64,000 nucleotides of DNA from Ensifer sp. IC3342 (GCF_020193655.1 NZ_JADYVE010000003.1:186001-250000); one strand, 5' to 3'; positions 27,545-36,007 are shown, numbered from the stretch's first letter. Made by a program: numbers and translations. Notes: generated by a model not told the origin, from the sequence alone.

Positions 27545-27874
27545 TTATTTCGCCCCCTCACGGCAAAAGATTTCGTAGAGCGCCATCACCAACCGCGCGG
27601 CCTTATCCTCCGCCAGCCGATAGAAGATCTGCTTTGCATCGCGCCGCGTCGCGACGATGCCGGCCTCGCGCAACACCGTCAGTTGCTGCGACAGGGTTGG
27701 CTGATGTATGCCCAGCATCTCTTCCAGTTCGCCGACGGAATGCTCGCCCTCGACGAGCGTGCAGACGATCATCAGCCGGTTCTGGTTCGCGAGTGTCTTG
27801 AGCAGCGCCGCGGCATCGCCCGCTCGCGTACTCATGTCGGGACGGACATTTCGAAATTTCATTACCGTTCCCAT
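27545..27874 (-). CDS. bigR: BigR-type ArsR-family repressor (persulfide sensor)
   Basis: 109 aa winged helix. LMIVCTLVEGEHSVGELEEMLGIHQPTLSQQLTVLREAGIVATRRDAKQIFYRL closely resembles BigR/SqrR. Both redox cysteines are present (C38 in the MIVCTLVEGE helix and C104 near the C-terminus); in the family they form a di- or tetrasulfide with sulfane sulfur and release DNA. I chose the ATG giving MGTVMKF because AAGGAGG lies 6 bases before it. It is 11 bases downstream of the MBL gene and probably represses that promoter. Confidence 0.85.
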   Translation of the reverse strand: MGTVMKFRNVRPDMSTRAGDAAALLKTLANQNRLMIVCTLVEGEHSVGELEEMLGIHQPTLSQQLTVLREAGIVATRRDAKQIFYRLAEDKAARLVMALYEIFCREGAK

Positions 27875-27885
27875 GTTCACCTCCT

Positions 27886-28776
27886 TCAGCTCCACGCCGC
27901 TCCCTTGAGCGCGTTAAGCGGAAATTTCAGATAGCGCGCGCCGTTCGCTTCCGGCTCCGGCAGACGACCGCCGCGAATGTTTACCTGCAGCGCATGAAGG
28001 ATCAGCTTCGGCATCGGCAGCGTCTTGTCGCGCGCCTGACGCAGCTCGACGAATTGTTCCTCGGTCACGCCTGCGAGATGGTGATTGCAACGCTTCTGTT
28101 CTCCGACCGTGCTTTCCCAGCGCGGCTCACGGCCGTTCGGCTGGTAGTCATGGCCGGTAAAGACCCGCGTTTCGTCCGGCAGGGCGAGGATCGCGCTGAT
28201 CGAACGCCAGAGCTGACGCGCGTCGCCACCGGGGAAATCCGCCCGCGCGGTGCCGCTGTCCGGCATGAAGATCGTATCGTGCACGAAGGCGGCATCGCCA
28301 ATCACATAGGTGACGGAAGCGAGCGTATGGCCAGGCGAATAAATAACCCCTCCCTCGATCGAGCCAACCGAGAGGCGCTCGCCGTCAACGAAAAGATGGT
28401 CCCATTGCGATCCGTCGGTCGCCAATTCTGGCCAATTGTAGATCCCTTTCCAGAGCTTCTGGACGCGTATTACCTCTGATCCGATGCCGGTTGATGCGCC
28501 CGTCCTTTCCTTTAGATAGGCGGCAGCCGAAAAGTGATCCGCATGGGGATGGGTATCGAGGATACATTCGACCGTCAGGCCGTTCTCGACAATGTAGTCG
28601 AGGATCCGATCGGCCTGCACGGTCGCCGTCGCTCCCGACTTCTCGTCGAAATCGAGGACCGGATCAATGATCGCGCAGCGCTTCGTCTGCGGGTCCGAGA
28701 CGACATATTGGATGCTGCCGGTGCGGGCCTCGTAAAAGCCTTTGACATCTGGTCTTGCAGTTGCTGCTGCAGGCAT
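27886..28776 (-). CDS. MBL-fold persulfide dioxygenase-like hydrolase (Blh type)
   Basis: 296 aa. The metal motif T-HPHADH lies at about residues 75-81, with later ligands in GVIYSPGHTLASVTY, HDTIFMPDSGTARADFPGGDA and VFTGHDYQP. ETHE1/Blh proteins oxidise glutathione persulfide with iron; this activity is inferred from fold and context. I chose the third in-frame ATG because GGAGG lies 5 bases upstream; two earlier ATGs are possible. BigR follows, and an AT-rich promoter with an inner palindrome precedes it. Confidence 0.85.
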   Translation of the reverse strand: MPAAATARPDVKGFYEARTGSIQYVVSDPQTKRCAIIDPVLDFDEKSGATATVQADRILDYIVENGLTVECILDTHPHADHFSAAAYLKERTGASTGIGSEVIRVQKLWKGIYNWPELATDGSQWDHLFVDGERLSVGSIEGGVIYSPGHTLASVTYVIGDAAFVHDTIFMPDSGTARADFPGGDARQLWRSISAILALPDETRVFTGHDYQPNGREPRWESTVGEQKRCNHHLAGVTEEQFVELRQARDKTLPMPKLILHALQVNIRGGRLPEPEANGARYLKFPLNALKGAAWS

Positions 28777-28806
28777 CGTTGCCTCCATTTGGGCCATCAA
28801 TATACA

Positions 28807-28836
28807 ATTAGATATATTATATATTAGTAACTTCAA
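28807..28836 (-). promoter_or_regulatory. candidate BigR-controlled promoter of the MBL-bigR operon
   Basis: On the minus strand TTGAAG (28836-28831) and TCTAAT (28812-28807) are 18 bp apart. Between them is the 13-bp palindrome ATATATTATATAT (28812-28824). This AT-rich stretch is unlike its surroundings. A repressor site between -35 and -10 fits BigR control; promoter and site are inferred. Confidence 0.5.
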
Positions 28837-28838
28837 CT

Positions 28839-28860
28839 GTTTCTTGGAGTTCCAAGAAAC
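28839..28860. repeat. perfect 22-bp inverted repeat upstream of the bigR-operon promoter
   Basis: Arms GTTTCTTGGA and TCCAAGAAAC are perfectly complementary around GT. There is no T-run on either side, so it is a poor terminator. It could be a second regulator site just upstream of the -35 hexamer. Confidence 0.65.
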
Positions 28861-29043
28861 GGAATTATCGCACAGCTTTTGTCATACGTGCGATGTCTGT
28901 CACGCGGCAATCGAAGATGCTGCGCAAGCCTCGGCTCGGGACCGCGGCACAGAAGAAATCGTGCAGTAATTCAAGATATTACGGCGACGTGCTCACATCT
29001 GAAGACGCGCTGCAACAAGCAAGAAGTGACCACCGTGTCCAAC

Positions 29044-29865
29044 CTAGCCAAGAAGGCTGTAGAAGAACCGGGCGGCGATGAGCAACATGAAGATGCCGAA
29101 GCCTGCCTCGAGTTGTCGCCTGCCCATGGCGTGGGCAAGCCGCACGCCGAGCGGCGCGACAAGCAAGGTTATGGGGATGATCAGCGCGACCGCAATCCAG
29201 TTGATGAAGCCGGTCGACAGCGGCGGAAGGCCCGGCGCGCGCCACCCCGCCCAGACATAGCCGAAGAGGCCCGGAATCGAGATCAGCACACCAACGCCGG
29301 CGGAGGTGGCCACAGCCTGGTGAATTGGTCGGTTGTGCAGCGTCATGAAGGTGTTGTTGAGCACGCCGCCGCCGATCCCCATGAGACCGGAAAGAATGCC
29401 GATCCCGACGCCGACCAGCCATTTGATCGGGTTCTTCGGCAGGTCCGTGCCGATGTGCCAACTCGCACGGTTGAAGATCATCCGAAAGGCCAAGGCGAGC
29501 GCAATCACCGCGAAGATCAGGCGCAACGTCTCGCTGCCGACATGGGCTGCGATCACTGAGGCGAGGATTGCGCCGAGCGGCACCGCCACGATCCAGTTTC
29601 GCAACAGGTCGATATCGACCACGCCGCGACGGTAGTGCGACAGGAACGAACGGACCGAAGTCGGAACGATGATTGCAAGCGACGTGCCGACGGAAAGATG
29701 CATCCTGACCGCGTCATCGATGCCGAGCAGCCCGAACACCTGATAGAAGACCGGCACGAGGATCGCCCCGCCACCGATGCCGAAAAGGCCGGCGAGCACG
29801 CCGGCAACGACGCCGGCCGCCGCCAGCGCCAATGCAAACATCATCAATTCCGAGACAGGCGGCAT
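29044..29865 (-). CDS. TauE/SafE-family sulfite/organosulfur exporter-like permease
   Basis: 273 aa with seven or eight TM segments and the family's repeated glycine motifs VLAGLFGIGGGAILVPVFYQ and ILSGLMGIGGGVLNNTFMTL. TauE/SafE proteins move sulfite, sulfonates or related anions. Same strand and next upstream of the persulfide-dioxygenase/BigR unit, as in other BigR loci, but a 267-base gap and a separate promoter mean it is not clearly in the same transcript. Confidence 0.88.
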   Translation of the reverse strand: MPPVSELMMFALALAAAGVVAGVLAGLFGIGGGAILVPVFYQVFGLLGIDDAVRMHLSVGTSLAIIVPTSVRSFLSHYRRGVVDIDLLRNWIVAVPLGAILASVIAAHVGSETLRLIFAVIALALAFRMIFNRASWHIGTDLPKNPIKWLVGVGIGILSGLMGIGGGVLNNTFMTLHNRPIHQAVATSAGVGVLISIPGLFGYVWAGWRAPGLPPLSTGFINWIAVALIIPITLLVAPLGVRLAHAMGRRQLEAGFGIFMLLIAARFFYSLLG

Positions 29866-29967
29866 GAAGAAACTCGATTTTGCGGGAATCCGGCGAAGAA
29901 GAATCCGGATCGGGGCTGCGTGCCTATCACTGTCATGAAACGGTGATGCTTTTCAATCACTTTCACC

Positions 29968-30062
29968 CGACGTGGAGCGTCCTCGCTCCCCGTGATTTGC
30001 ACCCCGGAGCATCCCCCTATTCTCCGGTGTTTGGCCGGCTTTCCCCGCCGGCCTCTTTTTTT
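29968..30062 (+). ncRNA. candidate three-hairpin small RNA with Rho-independent terminator
   Basis: Three consecutive hairpins: (1) 29970-29979 with 29984-29993, loop TCCT; (2) 30004-30009 with 30022-30027, a CCGGAG/CTCCGG stem with a pyrimidine-rich 12-base loop; (3) GGCCGGC (30033-30039) with GCCGGCC (30047-30053), followed by TCTTTTTTT. Only the plus strand has the T-run, and neither flanking gene is on that strand, so it ends an independent transcript. The exposed UCCU and C-rich loops look like ribosome-binding-site antisense seeds, as in alphaproteobacterial trans-sRNAs (for example the alpha-r8/MmgR type). Family assignment and the exact 5' end are not certain. Confidence 0.65.
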
Positions 30063-30070
30063 GCCGTCCT

Positions 30071-30116
30071 CGCAATTCCAGGAAAGGTGTATAGCGGTTT
30101 TCCGTCGGGAATTGCG
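30071..30116. repeat. C-type palindrome (CGCAATTCC...GGAATTGCG)
   Basis: Terminal arms CGCAATTCC and GGAATTGCG are perfect; inner GGAAA and TTTCC pair further. The core AGCGGTTTTCCG is shared with copies at 32.2, 50.1 and 54.0 kb. It lies just past the sRNA terminator and before the extensin-family stop. Confidence 0.75.
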
Positions 30117-30128
30117 AAAGCTTCAAGG

Positions 30129-31370
30129 TCAGTCGCAATGCCGATAGCCGGACTTGCGCGTTCTCAGGTCGAAGTGAAAGTGGTCCTTGTGGAACGGATC
30201 GCTGCCGGGGCCGAGCACAGTGTTGAAATACTTGCAGCTGTCGGAGCGGACGGCCTTCAGCAGGCCGCGTTCGCGGAAAGCGAAAAAGCCTTTTCTGCGA
30301 ACATCGATCTCCTTGCCGTTCTTCAGGACGAATTTGCCGACATCGATGGCATTGCCGCGCGCATGTTCGGACATCGGGTTGCCGCGGCGCGAATTCATCG
30401 TGCGGCAGGAATAGCCGCCGAGCGGCTTGATGGTCTTGACACCGGACCAATAGCGGTAGCGCGATGATGGAGCGAGCTCGTATTTGACCCACTTGGCGAA
30501 GGCTTCGGTCACCTGGCAATTCAGCTTTACCGCGGGCTTGACGGCGATGTCGCCGGAAAGGCCGCTAAGCTCGATCGGATAGTCGATGCCGCAGGACGGC
30601 CCGTTGCTGATGCGCGGGACGTCGCGGAAGACGACGCCGAGCTTCTTCAGGCGCTGGCGGCAGGCAATTTCCGAGCGAGGCATCTCGCCGGTAAATTCCG
30701 GGGCGGACATCGGATTGCGCACACGCGGCAGGAAGGCGACCTGCTGCGGCTCCCGCGTGGGTCGGACACGCCGTTGCCGCTCGATGTAACGCGGCTTTTT
30801 CGCTTCCTCTGCCGAGATCTGCTCCGGCGCCAACGGCGGCAGGTCAGGGTCGTAGCCGAGGTTCGGCTCGGATGCGGGGGCTGGCCCCGGGGATCCGCCG
30901 AGTTGATGCACGTTGTCCTCACCGATGCCGGCGACCACCGGCTGGCTGGCGCTGCCTTCGGCAATCTCGTTGCTCTGCTCTTCGGCTAGCCCGACGACGG
31001 GCTCAACCCCGAGCATCGCGTCCATATTGACCCCTTCTGGGGGTATCGTCATCGGAGCAGCGCTTGCCATCTGCGTTTCCGCAGTCGGCATCGGCTGGCT
31101 GTCGATCATCGGCAGATCGCGGCCCGCCTGTGCGCCGGGATCGGCGGCGGCGACATTTCCGGTGGAGGCTGCAAGCGGTTCGCCAGAAGGATAAGCGGCC
31201 GCCATCTCCTGCCTTGGCCGGGCGGCGGTTCGCACCGGCGCTATCGCGCTGACACGAGCGCCACTGTCGACCCGCGCCGACGGCGCAAGCACATCGGTCG
31301 TGCAGGCGACCAGGGAAGCGGACAGCACCATCGCGGTCAACGGTCGACGGAGAAGAGAAACACACGCCAT
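30129..31370 (-). CDS. extensin-family lipoprotein
   Basis: 413 aa. The lead MACVSLLRRPLTAMVLSASLVAC ends in a lipobox (LVAC). A long low-complexity Pro/Ala/Gly region of about 200 residues follows. The C-terminal domain (EIACRQRLKKLGVVFRDVPRISNGPSCGIDYPIEL, then YSCRTMNSRRGNPMSEHARGNAIDVGKFVLKNG and DPFHKDHFHFDLR) is the bacterial extensin-like domain, whose SEHxxGxAxD and HFHxD pattern suggests a metal-binding D-Ala-D-Ala peptidase-like fold. A role at the cell wall is inferred. Two alternative starts lie 6 and 9 codons upstream. Confidence 0.85.
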   Translation of the reverse strand: MACVSLLRRPLTAMVLSASLVACTTDVLAPSARVDSGARVSAIAPVRTAARPRQEMAAAYPSGEPLAASTGNVAAADPGAQAGRDLPMIDSQPMPTAETQMASAAPMTIPPEGVNMDAMLGVEPVVGLAEEQSNEIAEGSASQPVVAGIGEDNVHQLGGSPGPAPASEPNLGYDPDLPPLAPEQISAEEAKKPRYIERQRRVRPTREPQQVAFLPRVRNPMSAPEFTGEMPRSEIACRQRLKKLGVVFRDVPRISNGPSCGIDYPIELSGLSGDIAVKPAVKLNCQVTEAFAKWVKYELAPSSRYRYWSGVKTIKPLGGYSCRTMNSRRGNPMSEHARGNAIDVGKFVLKNGKEIDVRRKGFFAFRERGLLKAVRSDSCKYFNTVLGPGSDPFHKDHFHFDLRTRKSGYRHCD

Positions 31371-31574
31371 ACTCACTGCCGCCTTCATCCACGACAAAAC
31401 CGAAGCCTTATCGATGCGCCGCCGTCCCTAAAACCGTGGCTGCCGCCTGTGTCGTCAAGCGGGCGCACGGTCGAAAAAATCGGATCTCGGGCAGACTTTA
31501 TGCAAACACGGTAAATGAAGCCTTTCCGGAAACGCGCCATATCGGGCGGTCGGCCGCCGCGAGCCGGTAGGAAA

Positions 31575-31602
31575 AGGCCCGCATCCATTCGAACGCGGGC
31601 CT
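31575..31602 (-). terminator. terminator of the Kazal-type lipoprotein gene
   Basis: On the minus strand AGGCCCGC and GCGGGCCT form an 8-bp perfect stem around a 12-base loop, followed by TTTTCC. It lies 30 bases past the Kazal gene stop. Confidence 0.8.
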
Positions 31603-31631
31603 GAAATTGTGTCAAAGTTCTTGCCGGGATG

Positions 31632-32183
31632 TCAGCGGCATTCGCCGCCGTGAACAACGCTGAACCCATCGGCACGTGCCTCACAGGCATTCGGGAAGGT
31701 GCGCATGCGCCCGGCGCGGACGCCGCAGACAGGGGCGAATTCCCCCGTGCAGAATTGCTGCGCTGGCGGACGGACGCTGCCGACGCGGCATTCACCCGGC
31801 GCGATTACCCTGAAACCTTCCGCACGTGCCGTGCAGGCATTCGGGAAGGTCTGCCTCCGTGCGCCGCGCTGGCCGCAGACAGGCGCGAATTCACGCGTAC
31901 AGGCCTGTTGCACCGGCGGGCGACTGGTGGCGCGGCACTCACCACGGTGCACGACCCGGAAGCCGTCGGCTCGCGCCAGGCAAGCATTCGAGAACGTTCG
32001 CAGTCTGTTGCCACGCTCGCCACAAACCGGCGCGAACTCCATCGTGCACATTGGCGGACCCGGGCGCATGGGGCCGGGACCGGGTCGCGGCTCCTCCACG
32101 ACCACCGTGCATGCCGAAAGGAAGCCTATTGCCATCAGGATGACAGCGGAGGGCCGCGAGATGAAAAGCTTGAGTAGCGACAA
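31632..32183 (-). CDS. lipoprotein with three Kazal-type domains
   Basis: 183 aa. The lead MSLLKLFISRPSAVILMAIGFLSAC ends in a lipobox (LSAC), then a Pro-Gly linker and three Kazal-like units of about 40 residues, each with C-x7-C..NAC..GEC (for example FAPVCGQRGARRQTFPNACTARAEGFRV). Canonical Kazal inhibitors have six cysteines; these have four each, keeping PVCG and the T(F/Y)xNAC core. Serine-protease inhibition is plausible but unproven. Start is TTG, with GGAGGA about 7 bases upstream. Followed by its own terminator. Confidence 0.8.
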   Translation of the reverse strand: MSLLKLFISRPSAVILMAIGFLSACTVVVEEPRPGPGPMRPGPPMCTMEFAPVCGERGNRLRTFSNACLARADGFRVVHRGECRATSRPPVQQACTREFAPVCGQRGARRQTFPNACTARAEGFRVIAPGECRVGSVRPPAQQFCTGEFAPVCGVRAGRMRTFPNACEARADGFSVVHGGECR

Positions 32184-32206
32184 AGGTATACTCCTCCGGA
32201 TCTACG

Positions 32207-32353
32207 CAATTCCGGACGGAAAACCGTTACGCATGTTTCCTGGAATTGCTTTACAGCGCCGCGCGTCCAATCGGACGCGCAAAGATCGCTGCCGCATTTT
32301 GAATTGCCGCATGAATTTGTCTTTGAATCGATTCCTATTTAACGATGCATGCC
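32207..32353. repeat. mosaic of C-type palindrome and A-B composite
   Basis: The C-type element (32207-32248) has arms CAATTCC and GGAATTG with core GGACGGAAAACCG. Directly abutting is hairpin A (32250-32292, TTACAGCGCCGCGCG.. with an inner GCGCGTCC/GGACGCGC stem), then a decayed B (32307-32353). Three palindromes packed without gaps is typical of rhizobial mosaic repeats. Confidence 0.7.
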
Positions 32354-32481
32354 GTAGCCCAAGCGGCTGGCCTGCCACGGCCCATCTTCTCCCGCACGCC
32401 ATCTGACGCCGCCAGCGGCATTACGTCAAGTCCCGCGAGTCGCGTGCCGTCGCCTACAACCGCCGATAGGATTGGAATGGC

Positions 32482-32512
32482 AAAAAAAGCCCGCGTCCGT
32501 TTGAGCGCGGGC
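32482..32512 (-). terminator. terminator of the sCache chemoreceptor gene
   Basis: On the minus strand GCCCGCG and CGCGGGC pair around a 10-base loop, followed by TTTTTTT. It lies 28 bases past the stop. Strong by stem and U-tract. Confidence 0.85.
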
Positions 32513-32540
32513 CAGTCTTTGCAGAAAGTCTTCTTCTCAG

Positions 32541-34352
32541 TCAGGCCGCCCGACCGTAGGCCGAACGACGATTCTCCTGCAGGCAGAACTTCTCGAGCAG
32601 CGCCTTCAACTCGCGGCTCTCCTGTGCGAGCGTCTGGCTTGCAGCGGTGGTTTCCTCCACCATCGCGGCGTTCTGCTGGGTCATCTGGTCCATGCTGTTG
32701 ACAGCCGTGTTGACCTCCTGAAGGCCCGTCGCCTGCTCGCGGGCGGCCGTCGCGATCGACGCCACCTGCTCGTTCACGCGATTGACCAGGGTTTCGATCT
32801 CCATCAGAGCATCACCGGTGGAGCGCACCAGTTCGACCCCGGCCCCGACTTCCTTGACCGAGGCGCTGATCAAATCCTTGATCTCCTTGGCCGCACCTGC
32901 CGAGCGCTGTGCAAGCTCGCGCACTTCCTGGGCGACGACGGCAAAGCCGCGGCCCGCCTCGCCTGCCCGCGCCGCCTCGACACCGGCATTGAGGGCAAGC
33001 AGGTTGGTCTGGAAGGCGATTTCGTCGATGACGCCGATGATCTGGCTAATCCGGCTGGAGGACGCTTCGATCCGCCCCATGGCGTCGATCGCATTGCGAA
33101 CGATACCGCCCGACTTCGCAGCACTCGCCTTCGTCTCGTTGACCATGTCGCGCGCCTCGTGGGCACGGTCGGAGGCATGGCGAACGGTCGAGGTGATCTC
33201 GTCGAGCGCTGCCGCGGTCTCTTCGAGGGCAGCCGCCTGCTGCTCCGTCCGGCGGGAAAGGTTGTTGGCCGCCTCGGAAATATCCCCGGCGCTGCCGTGG
33301 ACGACCTCGGTCGACTGCGAGATGGCGCCGATGACATCGCGAAGGGCCGCTACGGCCGTATTGAAGTCCTGCCGCAGCTTGGCATATTCCGGAGCGATCT
33401 CTTCGACTTCGGCTGTCAGGTCGCCGCTCGCCAGCCGCTCCAGCGCCGCGCCGATCGTGTCCATCGCGTCCGCCTGCGCCTCGGCGGTCGCACGCTGGTG
33501 CTCCTCATTGCTGCGCCGTTCGGCATTCAGCCTGTGCTGCTGTTCTTCCTCGCGCGAACGCAATTCGAGCCGCTCCCTGACCGAATCGCGAAGCACGACC
33601 AGCACTTTGGCCATCTGGCCGATCTCGTCTCCGCGATTGGTTTCCGGTACGTCGGAGGATAGATCCTCGTCCGCAATGGCACGCATCGAGACCTTCAGCT
33701 TCTCGACCGGCCGCACGACGCTGCGCACGATCGCCAGCGCTGCCATCAGAATCGCCAGCGCCGCTGCAGCGAGAATGCCGGCCATCTGCCAGGCGCGCTC
33801 ACGGAACATCGCGGCGAGATCGTCGGCATAGACGCCCGTACCGACCACCCAACCCCAGGGCTCGAAGCCGGCCACATGCGAGTATTTCAGCACCGGCTCG
33901 TCGGCCCCGGGCTTCGGCCAATAGTAGTCGACGAAGCCCTTGCCATGAGCCTGCACCGTCTTGACGAATTCGACGAAGAGATACTTGCCCTTCGGGTCCT
34001 TGTTGGCGGTGAGGTCCGCGCCGTTGAGCTCCGGCTTGATCGGGTGCATGACCATGGTCGGGTGCATGTCGTTGACCCAGAAATAGCCGCTGCCCTGATA
34101 ACGCATCGCCTTGACCGCTTCGAGCGCACGCTTCTGTGCCTCCTCGCGCGGAAGCGTTCCGGCCGTCTCCTGCTTGTGATACGCATCGAACACCGTGATG
34201 GCATTCTCGTTCATTGCCGCAAGCATGGCCTTGCGTTCTGCGACTAGCTTGTCCTGCGCCTGCACGAGACCAAATGTCAGCGCCGCCGCCATTGTCAGCA
34301 ATGCAAATCCCACCAGCGCGTAGAGACGCGCCGAAATCCGAAATTTTTTCAT
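32541..34352 (-). CDS. mcpV: methyl-accepting chemotaxis protein with sCache domain (McpV-like)
   Basis: 603 aa. TM1 (about residues 10-30), an sCache_2-type periplasmic domain of about 155 residues ([53 protein letters not shown]), TM2 (about 190-210), HAMP with GDEIGQMAK, and a signalling domain with [21 protein letters not shown]. sCache_2 domains bind short carboxylates, and S. meliloti McpV does so, hence the suggested symbol. The ATG giving [10 protein letters not shown] directly precedes TM1. No CheR/CheB pentapeptide is seen (ends SAYGRAA). Confidence 0.9.
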   Translation of the reverse strand: MKKFRISARLYALVGFALLTMAAALTFGLVQAQDKLVAERKAMLAAMNENAITVFDAYHKQETAGTLPREEAQKRALEAVKAMRYQGSGYFWVNDMHPTMVMHPIKPELNGADLTANKDPKGKYLFVEFVKTVQAHGKGFVDYYWPKPGADEPVLKYSHVAGFEPWGWVVGTGVYADDLAAMFRERAWQMAGILAAAALAILMAALAIVRSVVRPVEKLKVSMRAIADEDLSSDVPETNRGDEIGQMAKVLVVLRDSVRERLELRSREEEQQHRLNAERRSNEEHQRATAEAQADAMDTIGAALERLASGDLTAEVEEIAPEYAKLRQDFNTAVAALRDVIGAISQSTEVVHGSAGDISEAANNLSRRTEQQAAALEETAAALDEITSTVRHASDRAHEARDMVNETKASAAKSGGIVRNAIDAMGRIEASSSRISQIIGVIDEIAFQTNLLALNAGVEAARAGEAGRGFAVVAQEVRELAQRSAGAAKEIKDLISASVKEVGAGVELVRSTGDALMEIETLVNRVNEQVASIATAAREQATGLQEVNTAVNSMDQMTQQNAAMVEETTAASQTLAQESRELKALLEKFCLQENRRSAYGRAA

Positions 34353-34565
34353 CCCCAGCCTCCACTTTGAGGCTGCAGGATAGGAGCAGGTCTTTGCAAA
34401 GCTCCTAACAACGGATGACCAAATTTCGCAGTACTCAATTAACGATTTGAAAATCACTGAAGGCCTTCACGAGCACGCTCGCTCGAAACGGAATTGTCGG
34501 AAGGCACTCTTTCCTTGCCGACCGACCATGCGGTAGATCTTGTTCGACAACAGGGAGACAGGCTG

Positions 34566-34952
34566 ATGACCGAAGCGATGAAGCCGAACGGCGAGCTTAC
34601 CTTGCGCACACTGGCCATGCCTGGCGACGCCAATGCCGCTGGCGATATCTTCGGTGGCTGGGTTATGGCCCAGATGGACCTTTCCTGCGGCATTCGCGCG
34701 GCCGAACGCGCAAGGGGCCGTGTGGTGACGGCTGCCGTCAAGGAAATGGCCTTCGCGCTGCCGGTGAAGATCGGCGACACGCTTTGCATCTATACCGACA
34801 TCATCAAGGTCGGGCGCACGTCGATGACATTGAAGGTGGAGGCCTGGGCACAGCGCTACCTCTCCCATGTCATGGAGAAGGTCACGGACGCGATCTTCGT
34901 GATGGTGGCGCTCGATTCCACCGGCAAGCCGACGCCGGTGCCGGAAGAATAG
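34566..34952 (+). CDS. YciA-type acyl-CoA thioesterase (hotdog fold)
   Basis: 128 aa. GELTLRTLAMPGDANAAGDIFGGWVMAQMDLSCGIRA contains the hotdog helix and the acidic catalytic residue in DANAAGDIFGGW, and a FALPVKIGDTLCIYTDII strand follows. YciA/BACH-type thioesterases hydrolyse medium-chain acyl-CoAs. GGGAG lies 8 bases upstream of the ATG. It ends 8 bases before the next membrane-protein gene, suggesting an operon. Confidence 0.92.
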   Translation: MTEAMKPNGELTLRTLAMPGDANAAGDIFGGWVMAQMDLSCGIRAAERARGRVVTAAVKEMAFALPVKIGDTLCIYTDIIKVGRTSMTLKVEAWAQRYLSHVMEKVTDAIFVMVALDSTGKPTPVPEE

Positions 34953-34960
34953 GCAGGTAG

Positions 34961-35551
34961 ATGGACGCGCCCGCGCCAGATCCGGCGATATTTTCCCATA
35001 TTCGCATCGTCATGGGCATGATCATCAGCCTCAGCCTGGCGCGGCTCCTGAGCGGCGTAGCACTTTTCGTCCAGCACCCCGGCAAGACCAAGGTCTACTG
35101 GATCCACCTCGGCTGGGTCTTGTTCATGTTCGTATTCCTGCTGCATTTCTGGTGGTGGGAATATTACCTGCACTCGCTCGCCGTGATCGATTTCAGCGTC
35201 TATCTCTTTGTCATCCTCTACGCCTGTATCTACTTCTTCCTCTGCGTGCTGCTCTTTCCGACCTCGCTGGACGAATATGCCGGCTACGAGGAATACTTCC
35301 TGTCGCGGCGGGCGTGGTTCTTCGGATTCCTCGCTGTCGCCTTCGCGGTCGACCTCCTCGATACCGCTCTCAAGGGCAAAGCTCATTTCGAAAGCTACGG
35401 CCTCGAATATCCGCTGCGCAACGCGGCCTATATCATCCTATGCGTCGCCGCCGCGTGGACGCCGAACAGGCGTTTTCACGCGATCTTCCTCGTCGGTGGT
35501 CTACTCTACCAACTGATCTGGATCTATCGCGCCTTCGACCTGCTAGCCTGA
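34961..35551 (+). CDS. conserved membrane protein, unknown function
   Basis: 196 aa. Five or six TM segments, e.g. VMGMIISLSLARLLSGVALFV, IHLGWVLFMFVFLLHFWWWEYYL, FSVYLFVILYACIYFFLCVLLFP and AWFFGFLAVAFAVDLLD. The Trp/Tyr-rich run HFWWWEYYLHSL between TM2 and TM3 is striking. I do not recognise a defined family. It follows the thioesterase by 8 bases and is probably co-transcribed. A RIME-like repeat follows. Confidence 0.8.
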   Translation: MDAPAPDPAIFSHIRIVMGMIISLSLARLLSGVALFVQHPGKTKVYWIHLGWVLFMFVFLLHFWWWEYYLHSLAVIDFSVYLFVILYACIYFFLCVLLFPTSLDEYAGYEEYFLSRRAWFFGFLAVAFAVDLLDTALKGKAHFESYGLEYPLRNAAYIILCVAAAWTPNRRFHAIFLVGGLLYQLIWIYRAFDLLA

Positions 35552-35577
35552 TGGCGGACGGATCGAGACAGGCGATT

Positions 35578-35640
35578 GCCCCTCACCCTAGCCCTCTCCC
35601 CGCGCGCGGGGAGAAGGTGCCGGCAGGCGGATGAGGGGCG
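35578..35640. repeat. RIME-like element
   Basis: CCCCTCACCCTAGCCCTCTCC at the left end and GGCAGGCGGATGAGGGGC at the right flank a CCCCGCGCGCGGGGAG-type hairpin. The left half matches the second half of the 3.6-kb element, and the right half matches its first half in reverse. It separates the convergent 34.96-kb gene and the DUF486 gene. Confidence 0.75.
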
Positions 35641-35653
35641 TCGCGAACCAACC

Positions 35654-36007
35654 TCATCCTTTGAAAATGAACGAGGCACCGGCTGCGATCAGCACGAAGC
35701 CGATGAGTTGGTGCCAGCCGATCGACTCCTTCAGCCAGAAGACCGAGAAGATGACGAAAACGGTGAGCGTGATCACCTCCTGCATCGTCTTCAGCTGCGC
35801 CGCCGAATAGACCGAGTGGCCGATGCGGTTCGCGGGTACGGCGAGCCAATATTCGAAGAAGGCGATGCCCCAACTCGCGACGATGACGATGTAGAGCGGC
35901 GAGGACGTGAACTTCAGGTGGCCATACCAGGCAAAGGTCATGAAGACGTTGGAGACTAGCAGAAGCAGAACCGGCCAGACGTAGGCGGGATTGATGGCGA
36001 ACGGCAT
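35654..36007 (-). CDS. DMT-superfamily DUF486 membrane protein
   Basis: 117 aa with four TM segments. VFMTFAWYGHLKFTSSPLYIVIVASWGIAFFEYWLAVPANRIGH and YSAAQLKTMQEVITLTVFVIFSVFWLKE are diagnostic of DUF486 DMT proteins. Small four-TM DMT proteins act as dimers; the function is unknown. I used the ATG giving MPFAINPAYVWPVL. Divergent from uvrB. Confidence 0.88.
   Translation of the reverse strand: MPFAINPAYVWPVLLLLVSNVFMTFAWYGHLKFTSSPLYIVIVASWGIAFFEYWLAVPANRIGHSVYSAAQLKTMQEVITLTVFVIFSVFWLKESIGWHQLIGFVLIAAGASFIFKG

Noticed and set aside
28879-29559. 226-codon plus-strand frame over the TauE/SafE gene
   Set aside because: Antisense to TM segments with the conserved GIGGG motifs on the minus strand; highly charged shadow translation.
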